The position numbers and the translations under genes were made by a program. From the NCBI GenBank assembly GCA_002470465.1, contig DKMD01000014.1, positions 62,001-126,000 of the forward strand: a DNA stretch of 64,000 bases, read 5' to 3'. Below, piece by piece: positions 10,191 through 20,640 of the stretch (the first letter of the stretch is position 1; the number at the start of each line of letters is the position of its first letter). The notes under the pieces were generated by a model that had not been told where the DNA came from, ran no database searches, and saw only the letters and a list, made by a program, of their open reading frames with translations. This DNA comes from Pluralibacter sp. UBA7423. Its GTDB lineage: Bacteria > Pseudomonadota > Gammaproteobacteria > Enterobacterales > Enterobacteriaceae.

Positions 10191-11142
10191 GATTTTTCAC
10201 CTGATAAAACTCCGCCAAAGTCATTCCCTGTGTCCGCTGCGCAAGCCAGGCGAAGAGCGTCTCCAGATCCTGATACAGCCCTTCAATTGCCGCTTCGTCT
10301 TTAAACGTCGGGCTGCCGCCGGGCATAAATTCTGACGAGTGGAGCATAAATTCTACGTAGTCGTTTCCCTGAGCCAGGCATTTCTCAGCGACTTTGATCA
10401 TCTCATCCGCATTACCGCCCGCAGGGCGCAGCCAGTTGACGGAAGGAGAGCGATATTTGCCACGCAGGCGGTCGTAACCTTGCTTTACGCTGTTCAGCCA
10501 GCCGGGATGTTTGTACTGAATGCTCATCGGCACTTCCAGCAGCGGACTGTTTCCCGGCTGATGGATAGCTTCTGTGTCCATAAACCAGGCGCTGTCCGGG
10601 AAGTGCTGATAATCCGTTCCGCCCTTGCCCTGCGGGGCTCCCTTCGCGTTGCGCCAGTTCACCCGCGGCGTCACTGAGCAGTCAACCTGATAACCAAGCT
10701 CGATCAGCAATTTTGCGTAGCGGCTGTCGAATGCCCAGCGACCGGCGCGGTGGCTGAGCATTTTCGTCTGGAAGGTTTTCTCAAGCAGATCGGTCATAAA
10801 AAGCACTTTTTCGCGCAGTACCGTATCCGGATATTCAATCAGATAGGGCTGCCAGCGCCAGTCATCGCCGGTCAAATCATACTCCGGCGGGCTGTTCCAG
10901 GCGTGCAGGTGCATGCCGACCTCCCCCTGGCCACGGGCAATCACATCTTTGGCAAACTCGATATAAACCGGATCGACCGCCATCTCATAGTTCGTCAACC
11001 AGACCGGCTTGAAACCGTATTTTCCACACAGAGCCTGGAAGCGCGGCAGGTATCGGGCATTTTCAGTTTTAATTTCCCGATGGTTTTGCCAAAGGTTGTC
11101 GCCTTCAGTATCGATGGTGATGATAAAAGCAGGTTTGGTCAT
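10177..11142 (-). CDS. wabN: Core-oligosaccharide deacetylase, WabN-like
   Basis: The start is placed at MTKPAFIITIDTEGD (11142), giving 321 residues; the open frame upstream to 11277 has no family similarity. The TIDTEGDN motif near the N-terminus and the MHLHAWNSPPE histidine motif are the metal-binding residues of a polysaccharide deacetylase (CE4-like) fold. In Klebsiella, WabN removes the acetyl group from outer-core GlcNAc after transfer by WabH, and the gene lies inside the waa cluster as here. It is the only reverse-strand gene in the cluster and is divergent from waaQ. Confidence 0.85.
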   Translation of the reverse strand: MTKPAFIITIDTEGDNLWQNHREIKTENARYLPRFQALCGKYGFKPVWLTNYEMAVDPVYIEFAKDVIARGQGEVGMHLHAWNSPPEYDLTGDDWRWQPYLIEYPDTVLREKVLFMTDLLEKTFQTKMLSHRAGRWAFDSRYAKLLIELGYQVDCSVTPRVNWRNAKGAPQGKGGTDYQHFPDSAWFMDTEAIHQPGNSPLLEVPMSIQYKHPGWLNSVKQGYDRLRGKYRSPSVNWLRPAGGNADEMIKVAEKCLAQGNDYVEFMLHSSEFMPGGSPTFKDEAAIEGLYQDLETLFAWLAQRTQGMTLAEFYQVKNQNAG

Positions 11143-11292
11143 AATGATCCCATGGTGAATGAGGGTTAGGGCTATGTTACGCACTCTCATCTTATAGAGT
11201 AAACAGTTGCCAGGAAAAAGCTGACATTGCTGAGAAAGGATGCAACTCCGCATCATGTCTATTAGAATTGCAGGCAATATGCTCCCAATAAG

Positions 11293-12363
11293 ATGATGAT
11301 GAACAATTCACTTAACGTGTCCGATTTACGCATTCTTTTGATTAAATTACGTCATCATGGCGACATGCTCCTGACCACCCCGGTGATCCACTCTCTGCGT
11401 CAGCGCTGGCCCGATGCGCAAATCGATGTCCTGCTGTATGAGGAAACGAGGGATATGCTGGCCGCGCACCCCGACATTCATCAGATCTACGGTATTGACC
11501 GCAAATGGAAAAAGCTGGGTACCCGCGGGCATTTGCAAAAAGAGTGGCAGTTGCTGACGACGTTGCGCAACCAGCGTTATCAACTGGTTCTTAACCTTGC
11601 CGACCAATGGCGAAGTGCCATCATCACTCGTTTTACTGGCGCGCCAGTGCGAATTGGCTTCGATTTTAATAAGCGCCGGGGCTGGTTCTGGCGGCATTGT
11701 CACACTGCTCTTGCGTCCATAAACGGGCATAATCAGATGCATACCGTTGAGCAAAATCTCTCGATTCTTGCTCCGCTGGGCATCCCTCCTGTCAGCTCGG
11801 TCGCTATGAGTTATGAACCGGAAGACTGGCAAACCGTTTCCGGCAAGCTGCTCGAAAAAGGCGTGACTGAGAAGTTTGTCGTGGTACAGCCTACCTCCCG
11901 CTGGTTCTTCAAATGCTGGGATGAAGGCAAAATGGCGCAAACCCTCACTGCGCTCCAGCAGGATGGGCATACGATTGTGCTGACTTCCGGCCCGGACAAA
12001 AAAGAGCTGGCAATGATCGACACCATTCTTGCGGCCTGTCCTCAGGAAGGCGTCGTGTCGCTGGCCGGGCAGTTAACGCTTCGTCAATTGGGTGCGCTCA
12101 TTGACCACGCCGCGCTTTTTATTGGTGTAGATTCTGTGCCAATGCATATGGCTGCCGCATTGCAGACGCCGTGTGTGGCGCTTTTTGGCCCTTCAAAACT
12201 CACCTTCTGGAGCCCGTGGCAGGTGAACGGAGAGGTGATTTGGGCTGGCGAGTACGGCCCACTTCCGGATCCTGATGCGGTGGATACCAACACCAAAGAG
12301 CGCTATCTGAATGCCATTCCGGTCGAACGCGTGGTGGCCGCTGCAAGGAAATGCCTGTCATGA
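11293..12363 (+). CDS. waaQ: Lipopolysaccharide core heptosyltransferase III
   Basis: WaaQ adds the side-branch heptose to heptose II. The 356-residue GT9 protein has the first-loop sequence LLIKLRHHGDMLLTTPVI, the donor-binding VQPTSRWFFKCW segment and the FIGVDSVPMHMAAALQTP motif near the C-terminus. The start is the first of three ATG codons. It is the first gene of a run that continues through waaE, and its TGA overlaps the ATG of wabG. No JUMPstart/ops element was found upstream, although the E. coli waaQ operon has one. Confidence 0.93.
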   Translation: MMMNNSLNVSDLRILLIKLRHHGDMLLTTPVIHSLRQRWPDAQIDVLLYEETRDMLAAHPDIHQIYGIDRKWKKLGTRGHLQKEWQLLTTLRNQRYQLVLNLADQWRSAIITRFTGAPVRIGFDFNKRRGWFWRHCHTALASINGHNQMHTVEQNLSILAPLGIPPVSSVAMSYEPEDWQTVSGKLLEKGVTEKFVVVQPTSRWFFKCWDEGKMAQTLTALQQDGHTIVLTSGPDKKELAMIDTILAACPQEGVVSLAGQLTLRQLGALIDHAALFIGVDSVPMHMAAALQTPCVALFGPSKLTFWSPWQVNGEVIWAGEYGPLPDPDAVDTNTKERYLNAIPVERVVAAARKCLS

Positions 12364-13487
12364 AAAAACATCGCCTGGCCATTGTCCGGCAAAAATATCG
12401 CCCTGACGGCGGCGCCGAGCGTTTCGTCTCCCGTGCGCTGAGCGCGCTCAGCAATCAGGATCTGGAGCTCAACGTCATCACTCGCCAGTGGCAGGGCGAA
12501 AAGCAGGACGACTGGCATATTCACATTTGTAACCCGCAGAAATGGGGCCGCATCAGCCGCGAGCGCGGTTTTGCCCAGGCGGCGCGTAAACTCTGGCAGG
12601 CCGAACAGTTTGATATTGTGCAAAGCCATGAGCGAATTCCGGGTTGCGATATTTATCGCGCAGGGGATGGCGTTCATCGCCGCTGGTTACTGCAGCGTCA
12701 GCGCATCTTACCCGCCTGGCGCGGGAAAATGCTGATGCTCGATCGCTATCATCGCTACGTGATGGGTGCAGAAAGGGCCATGTATCAGGCGCCAGAGCTG
12801 AAAGCCGTCATTTGTAATGCGGAGATGGTGAAGCAGGAAATTATCGAAGATTTTGGCGTAGACGCAAAAAAAATCCACGTGATTTATAATTCTATAGATT
12901 CCAGCCGCTTCGTTCCGGCAGACAGCGTGCAAAAATTTGCGCTACGTGAAAAACTGGCTATTCCCGAGAACGCCGTGGCGTTCTGTTTTGTGGGGTCAGG
13001 ATTTGAACGTAAAGGGTTGGCGGCTGCGATTAACGCCATTGCCAGCACCGATCGTTATCTGATTGTCGTCGGTCAGGACAAGGCGGAAAAGCACTATCAT
13101 GCGCTGGCACGTTCAGCTGGGTGTGAAGATCGCGTTCGCTTTTGCGGTATGCAAAAAGAGACATTGCCGTTTTATCAGGCGGCAGACGGTTTACTGTTGC
13201 CAACCCTGTACGATCCGTTTCCGAATGTCATTCTGGAAGCGATGGCCTGCGGGTTGCCTGTCATTACCTCACGCACCTGCGGTGGGGCTGAATTTATTGA
13301 GCAAGGAACAAACGGTTTTGTCTGTGATGCGCTGGATATCGCCCGGCTACGGGACGCCGTGATGGCAATACCGGTGCAGAACTACGATAACAAAATGGGC
13401 ATGGCTGCTCGCCATAAAGTCATGGATGCAACGCCGGAGCGGCTCTCAAGTCAGCTCATTACGCTTTATCAAACTTTACTGGATTAA
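12360..13487 (+). CDS. wabG: GT4 glycosyltransferase WabG (outer-core galacturonosyltransferase)
   Basis: I chose the ATG at 12360 (375 residues) because it forms an ATGA overlap with the waaQ stop. An in-frame ATG at 12351 is also possible. The sequence HRLAIVRQKYRPDGGAERF at the N-terminus is diagnostic for the WaaG/WabG group. GSGFERKG and the E-x7-E segment NVILEAMACGLPV complete the GT-B donor site. In Klebsiella, WabG transfers galacturonic acid to heptose II, the first outer-core step and the negative charge that replaces core phosphate. The absence of waaP and waaY nearby agrees with that chemistry. Confidence 0.88.
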   Translation: MKKHRLAIVRQKYRPDGGAERFVSRALSALSNQDLELNVITRQWQGEKQDDWHIHICNPQKWGRISRERGFAQAARKLWQAEQFDIVQSHERIPGCDIYRAGDGVHRRWLLQRQRILPAWRGKMLMLDRYHRYVMGAERAMYQAPELKAVICNAEMVKQEIIEDFGVDAKKIHVIYNSIDSSRFVPADSVQKFALREKLAIPENAVAFCFVGSGFERKGLAAAINAIASTDRYLIVVGQDKAEKHYHALARSAGCEDRVRFCGMQKETLPFYQAADGLLLPTLYDPFPNVILEAMACGLPVITSRTCGGAEFIEQGTNGFVCDALDIARLRDAVMAIPVQNYDNKMGMAARHKVMDATPERLSSQLITLYQTLLD

Positions 13488-14590
13488 TGATGCGCATCCT
13501 TATGGTTATTGACGGTTTACCCGGCGGAGGTGCTGAAAAAACAGTGCTGACGTTGTCGCGTGGACTGGTAGAAATGGGTCATCAGGTATCACTGTTCTCC
13601 TTGCGCAAAGTGTGTGACTACGCCATTCCGGAAGGCATCGACTATCAGATCGTTCAGGATAACTGTAAAAAACCCTGGCGGAAGGTGACGGAACTGTGGC
13701 GCCGCGCTCGCTTGTTGGACGAAGCCATCATTAAAGCGCAGGAAAAGGGGCCGTTTGATATCGTTTTCTCCCACCTGCATAAAACGGATCGCATCGTCGC
13801 GCGTACCCGCGTCATTAGCCGCGATAAAATCTGGTACTGCGTTCATGGCATGTTCTCGTTTGCTTACCTTCGCCATCGCCGTGCCCCGTCACGTTGGTTT
13901 AAGCGAACCAAAATACGCAGGGTCTATGAAAACGCGCAGGTTGTCGCGGTATCTAACGCCGTACTTCATGATCTGACCCAAAATCTGCGCATCACCCTTA
14001 AGCGGGATGCGGTTATCCATAACCCCTTTGATATTGCACATATCCAGCAGCTTGCCGCTGAACCTTTTGCGTTCGAGGGACAGGAGTACGTCATCCATGT
14101 CGGTCGTTTCCATGAGCATAAGCGCCACGATCGCCTGCTGCGGGCCTTCGCTAAAAGTGGCATTCCGGGTCAGCTGATCATGATGGGGAACGGCAGTCAG
14201 AAGCATATTGAGCAACTGAAAGCATTGGCAAAAACGTTAGGTATTGCTGACAAAACGCAGTTCCGAGCCTTTGTGCCGAATCCCTATCCGTGGATCAAGA
14301 ATGCCCGACAGCTGGTGTTGAGCTCGGATTGTGAAGGGTTCGGTAACGTGCTGGTTGAAGCGATTATTTGCCAGACGCCACCCGTGAGCACGCGTTGTCC
14401 CGGTGGACCGTCCGAAATTCTCAATGGTGAGCTTGCTCGCGGTTTGAGCGAAATGAACGATGATGGCCTTGCTAAAACCATGTGGGACATCTGGCAAAAT
14501 CCACCTGCTATCGATAACAGCACCATTTCTACCTACGGGATTGAGGCTATCTGCCGTCAATATATTGCGCTTGCGGGCACTAAACAGTAA
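13487..14590 (+). CDS. GT4 glycosyltransferase in core operon (WabH-like position)
   Basis: The protein has 367 residues and its ATG overlaps the wabG stop in a TAATG junction. GT-B features are the N-terminal MVIDGLPGGGAEKTVLTL loop, HVGRFHEHKRHDRLLRAF in the centre and SDCEGFGNVLVEAIICQTP, the E-x7-E motif. A co-encoded WabN-type deacetylase implies that a GlcNAc transferase should exist in the cluster, and this gene, next to wabG, is the best candidate for that WabH role. That assignment is inferred from context only, so I leave the symbol empty. Confidence 0.85.
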   Translation: MMRILMVIDGLPGGGAEKTVLTLSRGLVEMGHQVSLFSLRKVCDYAIPEGIDYQIVQDNCKKPWRKVTELWRRARLLDEAIIKAQEKGPFDIVFSHLHKTDRIVARTRVISRDKIWYCVHGMFSFAYLRHRRAPSRWFKRTKIRRVYENAQVVAVSNAVLHDLTQNLRITLKRDAVIHNPFDIAHIQQLAAEPFAFEGQEYVIHVGRFHEHKRHDRLLRAFAKSGIPGQLIMMGNGSQKHIEQLKALAKTLGIADKTQFRAFVPNPYPWIKNARQLVLSSDCEGFGNVLVEAIICQTPPVSTRCPGGPSEILNGELARGLSEMNDDGLAKTMWDIWQNPPAIDNSTISTYGIEAICRQYIALAGTKQ

Positions 14591-14601
14591 TCAGGTATTG
14601 T

Positions 14602-15597
14602 ATGCAACACCCGACCTCACCACTGCTTAGCGTGGTTGTCGCCGTCTATAACGGCGAAAAATTTTTAGATCAGTTCTTCTCCTGCCTCGCTGCACAAAAC
14701 ATTGAGAGCATGGAAGTGATCATCGTTAATGACGGTTCCACCGACGGCTCAATGCTCATCGTCGAGAAATGGCGCGAGCAGCTGCCACAAATCCAGGTAC
14801 TCGAGCAGGAAAACCAGGGGGTATCTGTTGCCCGCAATACCGGACTTGCCGTGGCAACAGGACAATATCTCTCTTTCCCGGATATCGACGATTTCTTCAA
14901 GCCGGGTATGTATCAGCATCTGCTGGACCTGGCGTTAAAAAACCAGCTGGATGTGGTGACCTGCAACGGAAACTACGTCTGGGAAAATGACAAAAAACCA
15001 ATCCGTCCGATTTTCCCGCCGGAAAAATTGCAGTCCACCGGTGTTCTGAGCGGCCCGACGTGGCTTAAGCAGGCGCTGGATTCACGTAAGTTCCTGCACG
15101 TCACCTGGTTGAACCTGTATCGCCATGACTTTATTCGACAGCATCACTTCCATTTCGAGCCGGGCCTGCGTCATCAGGACATTCCCTGGACGACAGAAGT
15201 GTTGCTGGCCGCTGAACGCGTGCAGTATACGAGCGAGCAGTATTACGATTACTACATCCACTCGGCATCCGTATCCCATATGCCGGACACTGACGAGACG
15301 CTGATCCGCTCTGCCCGCCACTATATGAAAATTCTGGAGATGCTCGATGCCATCAACCAGCGTTATCCCGAACAGGTGAAAGGCATCGCGGCTTGCCACT
15401 GGCAGATAGCCAAAGAGGGGTTGGGGATTATTCATACGTTCGACAATATGAAAGATCCACGTAAAAAAGCGACGATCGTGCGGGAATTCTTCGATCGCGG
15501 GATCTGGAAACTGATCTGGAAGAGTGCGAAAAGCCCACGGTTGCGCTGGCGTCTTGGCCGCCGCTACTTCCGTTTGAAACGTTATCTGACCGATTGA
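14602..15597 (+). CDS. GT2 family glycosyltransferase in core operon
   Basis: This 331-residue GT-A enzyme begins 11 bp after the GT4 gene. The first strand LLSVVVAVYNGEKFLDQFF, the VIIVNDGSTDGS motif and the PDIDDFFKPGMY metal motif (an unusual D-I-D-D form of DxD) define family 2. A GLRHQDIPWTTEV segment near residue 188 is the usual acceptor-side acidic motif. The C-terminus is strongly basic, consistent with membrane association. It belongs to the waaQ run by spacing and orientation; the sugar added is unknown. Confidence 0.85.
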   Translation: MQHPTSPLLSVVVAVYNGEKFLDQFFSCLAAQNIESMEVIIVNDGSTDGSMLIVEKWREQLPQIQVLEQENQGVSVARNTGLAVATGQYLSFPDIDDFFKPGMYQHLLDLALKNQLDVVTCNGNYVWENDKKPIRPIFPPEKLQSTGVLSGPTWLKQALDSRKFLHVTWLNLYRHDFIRQHHFHFEPGLRHQDIPWTTEVLLAAERVQYTSEQYYDYYIHSASVSHMPDTDETLIRSARHYMKILEMLDAINQRYPEQVKGIAACHWQIAKEGLGIIHTFDNMKDPRKKATIVREFFDRGIWKLIWKSAKSPRLRWRLGRRYFRLKRYLTD

Positions 15598-15680
15598 ACG
15601 CCCGTAACCCCAAAGGGATAGCTTTACGCTGGTTTAATGCTTAGAATTTGCCCGCCGAATGATAAAAACGGATAACTCGC

Positions 15681-16955
15681 TTGGAATTTCTTTATACCTT
15701 CTTGCTCTACCTGATTCAGCCGCTGGTCTGGCTGCGGTTACTGCTGCGCAGCCGCAAGGCACCGGCGTACCGCAAACGCTGGGCCGAACGCTATGGCTTT
15801 TGCAAAAATAAGGTAGTGCCTGAGGGTATACTGCTGCATTCCGTCTCAGTGGGTGAAACGCTGGCCGCTATTCCGCTGGTGCGTGCGCTGCGCCATCGTT
15901 ATCCGTCACTTCCGATCACAGTGACCACGATGACGCCAACCGGCTCCGAACGTGCGATGTCGGCCTTTGGCAAAGACGTCCAGCACGTTTATCTGCCGTA
16001 CGATCTGCCCGGCGCCATGAACCGGTTCTTCAACACCACGCGGCCAAAGCTGGTCATCGTGATGGAGACGGAGCTGTGGCCAAACATGATTGCCGCGCTG
16101 AACAAGCGCAAAATACCGCTGGTGATTGCTAACGCGCGCCTGTCTGAACGATCTGCAAAAGGCTATGGCAAGCTCGGCAGCTTCATGCGTCGCCTGCTGA
16201 GCCGCATCACGCTGATTGCCGCGCAGAACGAAGAGGACGGCAGCCGCTTCCTCTCTCTGGGGCTCAAACGTAACCAGCTTGCCATTACCGGCAGCCTGAA
16301 GTTCGATATTTCCGTCACGCCTGAACTGGCGGCCCGCGCGGTGACGCTGCGCCGCCAATGGGCTCCGCGTCGCCAGGTGTGGATTGCCACCAGTACCCAC
16401 GATGGCGAAGAGAAAATTATTCTCGACGCACACAAAAAGCTGCTGGAAAGCTTCCCTGATCTCCTGCTGATTCTGGTGCCGCGCCACCCTGAACGCTTCG
16501 CGGATGCACGTGAGCTGGTGCAGAAAGCGGGGATGACTTTCACCCTGCGCAGCACGGGCGAAATTCCGTCCACGGCAACACAGGTGGTCATTGGCGATAC
16601 GATGGGTGAGCTGATGCTGCTGTACGGCATTGCCGATCTGGCGTTTGTCGGCGGCAGCCTTGTTGAGCGCGGCGGACACAATCCGCTGGAGCCTGCGGCG
16701 CACGCTATCCCTGTTCTGATGGGACCGCATACCTTCAACTTTAAAGATATCTGCGCCAGGCTCCAGCAGGCGGATGGATTGATAACCGTAAGCGATACCG
16801 ACACGCTGGTAAAAGAAGTCTCTACCCTGCTGACGGATGAAGATTATCGCCTGTGGTACGGCCGCCATGCCGTCGAGGTTCTGCATCAGAACCAGGGGGC
16901 GCTCGTCCGTTTACTGGAGTTATTGCAACCTTACCTGCCTCAGCGGAGCCATTAA
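15681..16955 (+). CDS. waaA: 3-deoxy-D-manno-octulosonic-acid (Kdo) transferase
   Basis: WaaA adds two Kdo residues to lipid IVA, an essential step at the inner membrane. The protein has 424 residues and aligns end to end with E. coli WaaA, including [39 protein letters not shown] and [18 protein letters not shown]. The start is a TTG; the position equals residue 2 of the E. coli protein, and no nearer ATG exists. An N-terminal hydrophobic stretch anchors it in the membrane. It overlaps waaE by one base. Confidence 0.97.
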   Translation: MEFLYTFLLYLIQPLVWLRLLLRSRKAPAYRKRWAERYGFCKNKVVPEGILLHSVSVGETLAAIPLVRALRHRYPSLPITVTTMTPTGSERAMSAFGKDVQHVYLPYDLPGAMNRFFNTTRPKLVIVMETELWPNMIAALNKRKIPLVIANARLSERSAKGYGKLGSFMRRLLSRITLIAAQNEEDGSRFLSLGLKRNQLAITGSLKFDISVTPELAARAVTLRRQWAPRRQVWIATSTHDGEEKIILDAHKKLLESFPDLLLILVPRHPERFADARELVQKAGMTFTLRSTGEIPSTATQVVIGDTMGELMLLYGIADLAFVGGSLVERGGHNPLEPAAHAIPVLMGPHTFNFKDICARLQQADGLITVSDTDTLVKEVSTLLTDEDYRLWYGRHAVEVLHQNQGALVRLLELLQPYLPQRSH

Positions 16956-17725
16956 TGTCTGTTCGCCTGTCGGTGGTCATGATTGCCAAAAACGCGGCCG
17001 ATCTGCTGCCGGAATGCCTGGCCTCCGTGCAGTGGGCCGACGAGATTGTTCTGCTGGACTCCGGCAGTGACGATAGCACCGTTGAGCTGGCGAAAAACCT
17101 CGGTGCAAAAGTTCACGTGAATACCGACTGGCAAGGCTACGGCATTCAGCGTCAGCGCGCTCAGGCACTTGCTACAGGCGATTACGTGTTAATGATCGAC
17201 ACCGACGAGCGCGTAACGCCAGAACTCGAACAGGCATTGCGGCAAGCCCTCTCAGCGCCAGAGCCCGGCGCGGTCTACAGTATCGCCCGTCGTAACTATT
17301 TCCTGGGGCGCTTTATGCGTCACAGCGGCTGGTACCCGGACCGGGTATTACGCCTGTACGAACGTGAAAAATGGCAGTACAACGACAATCAGGTACATGA
17401 ATCTCTGGAATGTCGCGGTGCCAAAGTGGTCGAACTGAAAGGTGATTTGAAGCACCTGACCTGCCGTGACTTCGCCGATTTCCAGCGCAAGCAGCTGGCA
17501 TACGCTACCGCCTGGGCGCAGGAGCGCCATCAGAAAGGTAAGACAACGTCGCTGGCGGGCATCTTCAGCCATACCGTCGGTGCCTTCGTCAAAACGCTCA
17601 TCCTGCGCGCAGGTTTTCTCGATGGTGCACAGGGCTGGCTGCTGGCAATGGTCAACGCGCAGTATACGTTTAATAAGTACACCGAGCTGTGGGCGCTGGC
17701 CCGTGGCTTCAGCAAGAAGGCGTGA
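16955..17725 (+). CDS. waaE: Core beta-1,4-glucosyltransferase WaaE
   Basis: I placed the start at [20 protein letters not shown] (16955), where ATG overlaps the waaA TAA; the frame is open further upstream but only inside waaA. The 256-residue GT2 enzyme has [15 protein letters not shown], the DTDERV metal motif and the [12 protein letters not shown] acceptor segment. In Klebsiella and Serratia this gene sits between waaA and coaD, exactly as here, and adds glucose to heptose I. The position makes the call firm. Confidence 0.92.
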   Translation: MSVRLSVVMIAKNAADLLPECLASVQWADEIVLLDSGSDDSTVELAKNLGAKVHVNTDWQGYGIQRQRAQALATGDYVLMIDTDERVTPELEQALRQALSAPEPGAVYSIARRNYFLGRFMRHSGWYPDRVLRLYEREKWQYNDNQVHESLECRGAKVVELKGDLKHLTCRDFADFQRKQLAYATAWAQERHQKGKTTSLAGIFSHTVGAFVKTLILRAGFLDGAQGWLLAMVNAQYTFNKYTELWALARGFSKKA

Positions 17726-18211
<486 letters not shown>

Positions 18212-18214
18212 TTC

Positions 18215-18249
18215 GTAGCCCGGTGGCGGTTACACCTTACCGGGCCTCG
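18215..18249. repeat. REP element between coaD and mutM
   Basis: A single palindrome of the GTAGCCCGGTGGCGG ... TACCGGGCCTCG type lies between the convergent ends of coaD and mutM. It is the same REP family as the one after slmA. Confidence 0.7.
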
Positions 18250-18259
18250 AAACCGCGCG

Positions 18260-19069
18260 TTATTTCTGACAGTGCCGGCAATAAAACGTCGCCCGCTGGG
18301 CGTGCTTCGTCGCAATGATGGGTGCACCACAAACCCGGCACGGCTCATCTTTACGCCCATACACCTGCAGCTCCTGGGCAAAATAGCCCGGCTTGCCGTC
18401 GCTTTGCAGAAAGTCTTTTAGCGTCGTCCCGCCCTGTTCAATAGAGCGCAGCAGCACGGCCTTTATCACCCGCACCAGCAGCTCACACTCCTCCGGAGAA
18501 AGCGAAGATGCCAGCCTGTCAGGGTGAATGCCCGCGGCGAACAGCGATTCGCTGGCATAAATGTTCCCGACGCCAACCACCAGCTTGTTGTCCATCAGCC
18601 AGGGCTTGATCGCCGTTTTCTTTTTAGCGCATTTCTCGCGGAAGTAGTCTGCGTTAAATGCCTCGCTGAGCGGCTCCGGGCCGAGATGTGCCAGCACGCT
18701 GTGGCCTTCCAGCTCTTTGGTCCATAGCCACGCGCCAAAACGGCGAGGGTCGGTATAGCGCAACACTTTGCCGTTGCTCATCACCAGATCGACGTGGTCA
18801 TGCTTTTCCGCCGGGCGCTCTTCCGGAAGGATGCGCAGGCTGCCCGACATACCCAGATGGATGATTATCCAGCCGTCCGGTAGCTCCAGCAGAAGATATT
18901 TTGCGCGGCGCTGAACGCTGAGCACGGGCTTGTCGCTGAGGCTGTGGATTTCACTGGATACGGGCCAGCGCAGGCGGCCATTGCGAACAATTGCGTGCAG
19001 GATGGTTTCCCCAACCAGATGCGGTTCAATACCGCGGCGGCTGGTTTCTACCTCAGGTAATTCGGGCAT
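18260..19069 (-). CDS. mutM: Formamidopyrimidine-DNA glycosylase
   Basis: MutM (Fpg) excises 8-oxoguanine and ring-opened purines and cleaves the abasic strand. The 269-residue protein begins [12 protein letters not shown], where the proline is the catalytic nucleophile after Met removal. It ends with the zinc finger [16 protein letters not shown] and FYCRHC. It is downstream of rpmB-rpmG on the same strand, separated from them by a terminator, as in E. coli. Confidence 0.97.
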   Translation of the reverse strand: MPELPEVETSRRGIEPHLVGETILHAIVRNGRLRWPVSSEIHSLSDKPVLSVQRRAKYLLLELPDGWIIIHLGMSGSLRILPEERPAEKHDHVDLVMSNGKVLRYTDPRRFGAWLWTKELEGHSVLAHLGPEPLSEAFNADYFREKCAKKKTAIKPWLMDNKLVVGVGNIYASESLFAAGIHPDRLASSLSPEECELLVRVIKAVLLRSIEQGGTTLKDFLQSDGKPGYFAQELQVYGRKDEPCRVCGAPIIATKHAQRATFYCRHCQK

Positions 19070-19122
19070 GACGTCTCCGATGGCTTTGCATGATGCTTTC
19101 TATTATGGGGACGCGCAGAAAA

Positions 19123-19150
19123 CAAAAAACCCCGCCGAAGCGAGGTTTTT
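19123..19150 (-). terminator. Intrinsic terminator after rpmG
   Basis: Read on the reverse strand, CCTCGC and GCGGGG pair around a ttcg tetraloop and are followed by a T run. It lies between rpmG and mutM and would reduce read-through into mutM. Confidence 0.85.
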
Positions 19151-19169
19151 CGTGACATCGAAACTAAAA

Positions 19170-19340
<171 letters not shown>

Positions 19341-19357
19341 TTAATTCCTCTTAGTAC

Positions 19358-19615
<258 letters not shown>

Positions 19616-19738
19616 TTAGCTCGAGCTTCGTATAGGGTATTGGCGCCTCGTCAGGCTGCTACAGCCCGGTCTGACGGTTCTAAGTGAACTCGTATAGCCA
19701 GGCCCAAATGCCAAACCCGAGATTCTCAAAGGTGGCGT

Positions 19739-19767
19739 AGTATACGCTGACTCCGCGGTGTGCTCAA
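19739..19767 (-). promoter_or_regulatory. Sigma-70 promoter of rpmB-rpmG
   Basis: On the reverse strand TTGAGC and TATACT are separated by exactly 17 bp, a strong sigma-70 arrangement. It reads toward rpmB and lies in the gap between rpmB and radC. Confidence 0.7.
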
Positions 19768-19798
19768 GTCCCGAACAGACAAAGATCCCGATGGATCG

Positions 19799-20467
19799 CT
19801 AAATCCAGCCCTCTTCGGCGAAGGAAACTATTTCACCTTTGCCGACAATCAGGTGATCGAGGACGCTTATCTCCATGAAGTTGCAACACTTTATCACTCT
19901 TTCCGTAATGATTCTATCCGCTTTGCTGGGCTGTGCGCTGCCTGACGGATGATTGTGTGCGAGGATCAGACCAGCGGCGTTGACCTTCATGGCCTCACGC
20001 ACTATCTCGCGGGGATGCACCTCCACATGGCTCAGGGTGCCGCTGAACAGCCTGCAGTGCTTAAGAACCCGATTTTTGTTGTCCAGGAAGATGACCAGAA
20101 AGATCTCACGTTCTTCATGCGCCAGCTGGCTTTGCAGAAATTCCCGGGTGATATCCGGGCTGCTGAGCGGGTCATCAAGGACCATCAGGCGAACGTTAAA
20201 AAAGCGCCGCGCCAGTTCGGCAATGCCTTTAAGCTGGGCGTATTTAGCGATGCCAATGCCTTCTATTTGCAGCAAATCTTGTTCACGAGCCGAAAGTAGC
20301 CCATGCAGTGAACCAAAGTGGTTGAGCAAATGTTCCGCGTAGGAAAGCACTCCATACCGCCGCGTACCGGTGCGCAGGAACAGCGCCAGCAGCTCCACAT
20401 CAGATAATTTATCAATGCCGTCAATCTGCATCTTTTCGCGCGGCAACATTGACTCAATCGTGTTCAT
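19799..20467 (-). CDS. radC: RadC family (UPF0758) JAMM-domain protein
   Basis: The start is set at [20 protein letters not shown] (20467), giving 222 residues, the family size; the open frame to 20626 is not conserved. The N-terminal helix-hairpin-helix region ([14 protein letters not shown]) is followed by a JAMM metalloprotease-like domain with [10 protein letters not shown] and [15 protein letters not shown], the H-x-H-x7-S-x2-D metal motif. The old assignment to recombinational repair is disputed and the biochemical role is unknown. It is divergent from coaBC. Confidence 0.92.
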   Translation of the reverse strand: MNTIESMLPREKMQIDGIDKLSDVELLALFLRTGTRRYGVLSYAEHLLNHFGSLHGLLSAREQDLLQIEGIGIAKYAQLKGIAELARRFFNVRLMVLDDPLSSPDITREFLQSQLAHEEREIFLVIFLDNKNRVLKHCRLFSGTLSHVEVHPREIVREAMKVNAAGLILAHNHPSGSAQPSKADRIITERVIKCCNFMEISVLDHLIVGKGEIVSFAEEGWI

Positions 20468-20640
20468 ACCTCTCCCCCTACAGCCGTGCTTTATAGTGCC
20501 ATGGCTACCTTTCGCCTGACGACGCACCCTTGCAAAAGTTGCGTAGCGCCTCGCAAAGTGAATTTTCCTTTGCATCACGACAGCAGAGGGATTGTGATAA
20601 AATGGCCGAATTCCACTCTCCTTCACAGGAAAGCATCATG

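Noticed and set aside
11143..11292. JUMPstart/ops element before waaQ
   Set aside because: GGCGGTAG was looked for here and before wza, and was not found in either place.
20468..20626. N-terminal extension of radC
   Set aside because: The extension has no family similarity; the start at 20467 gives the usual 222 residues.
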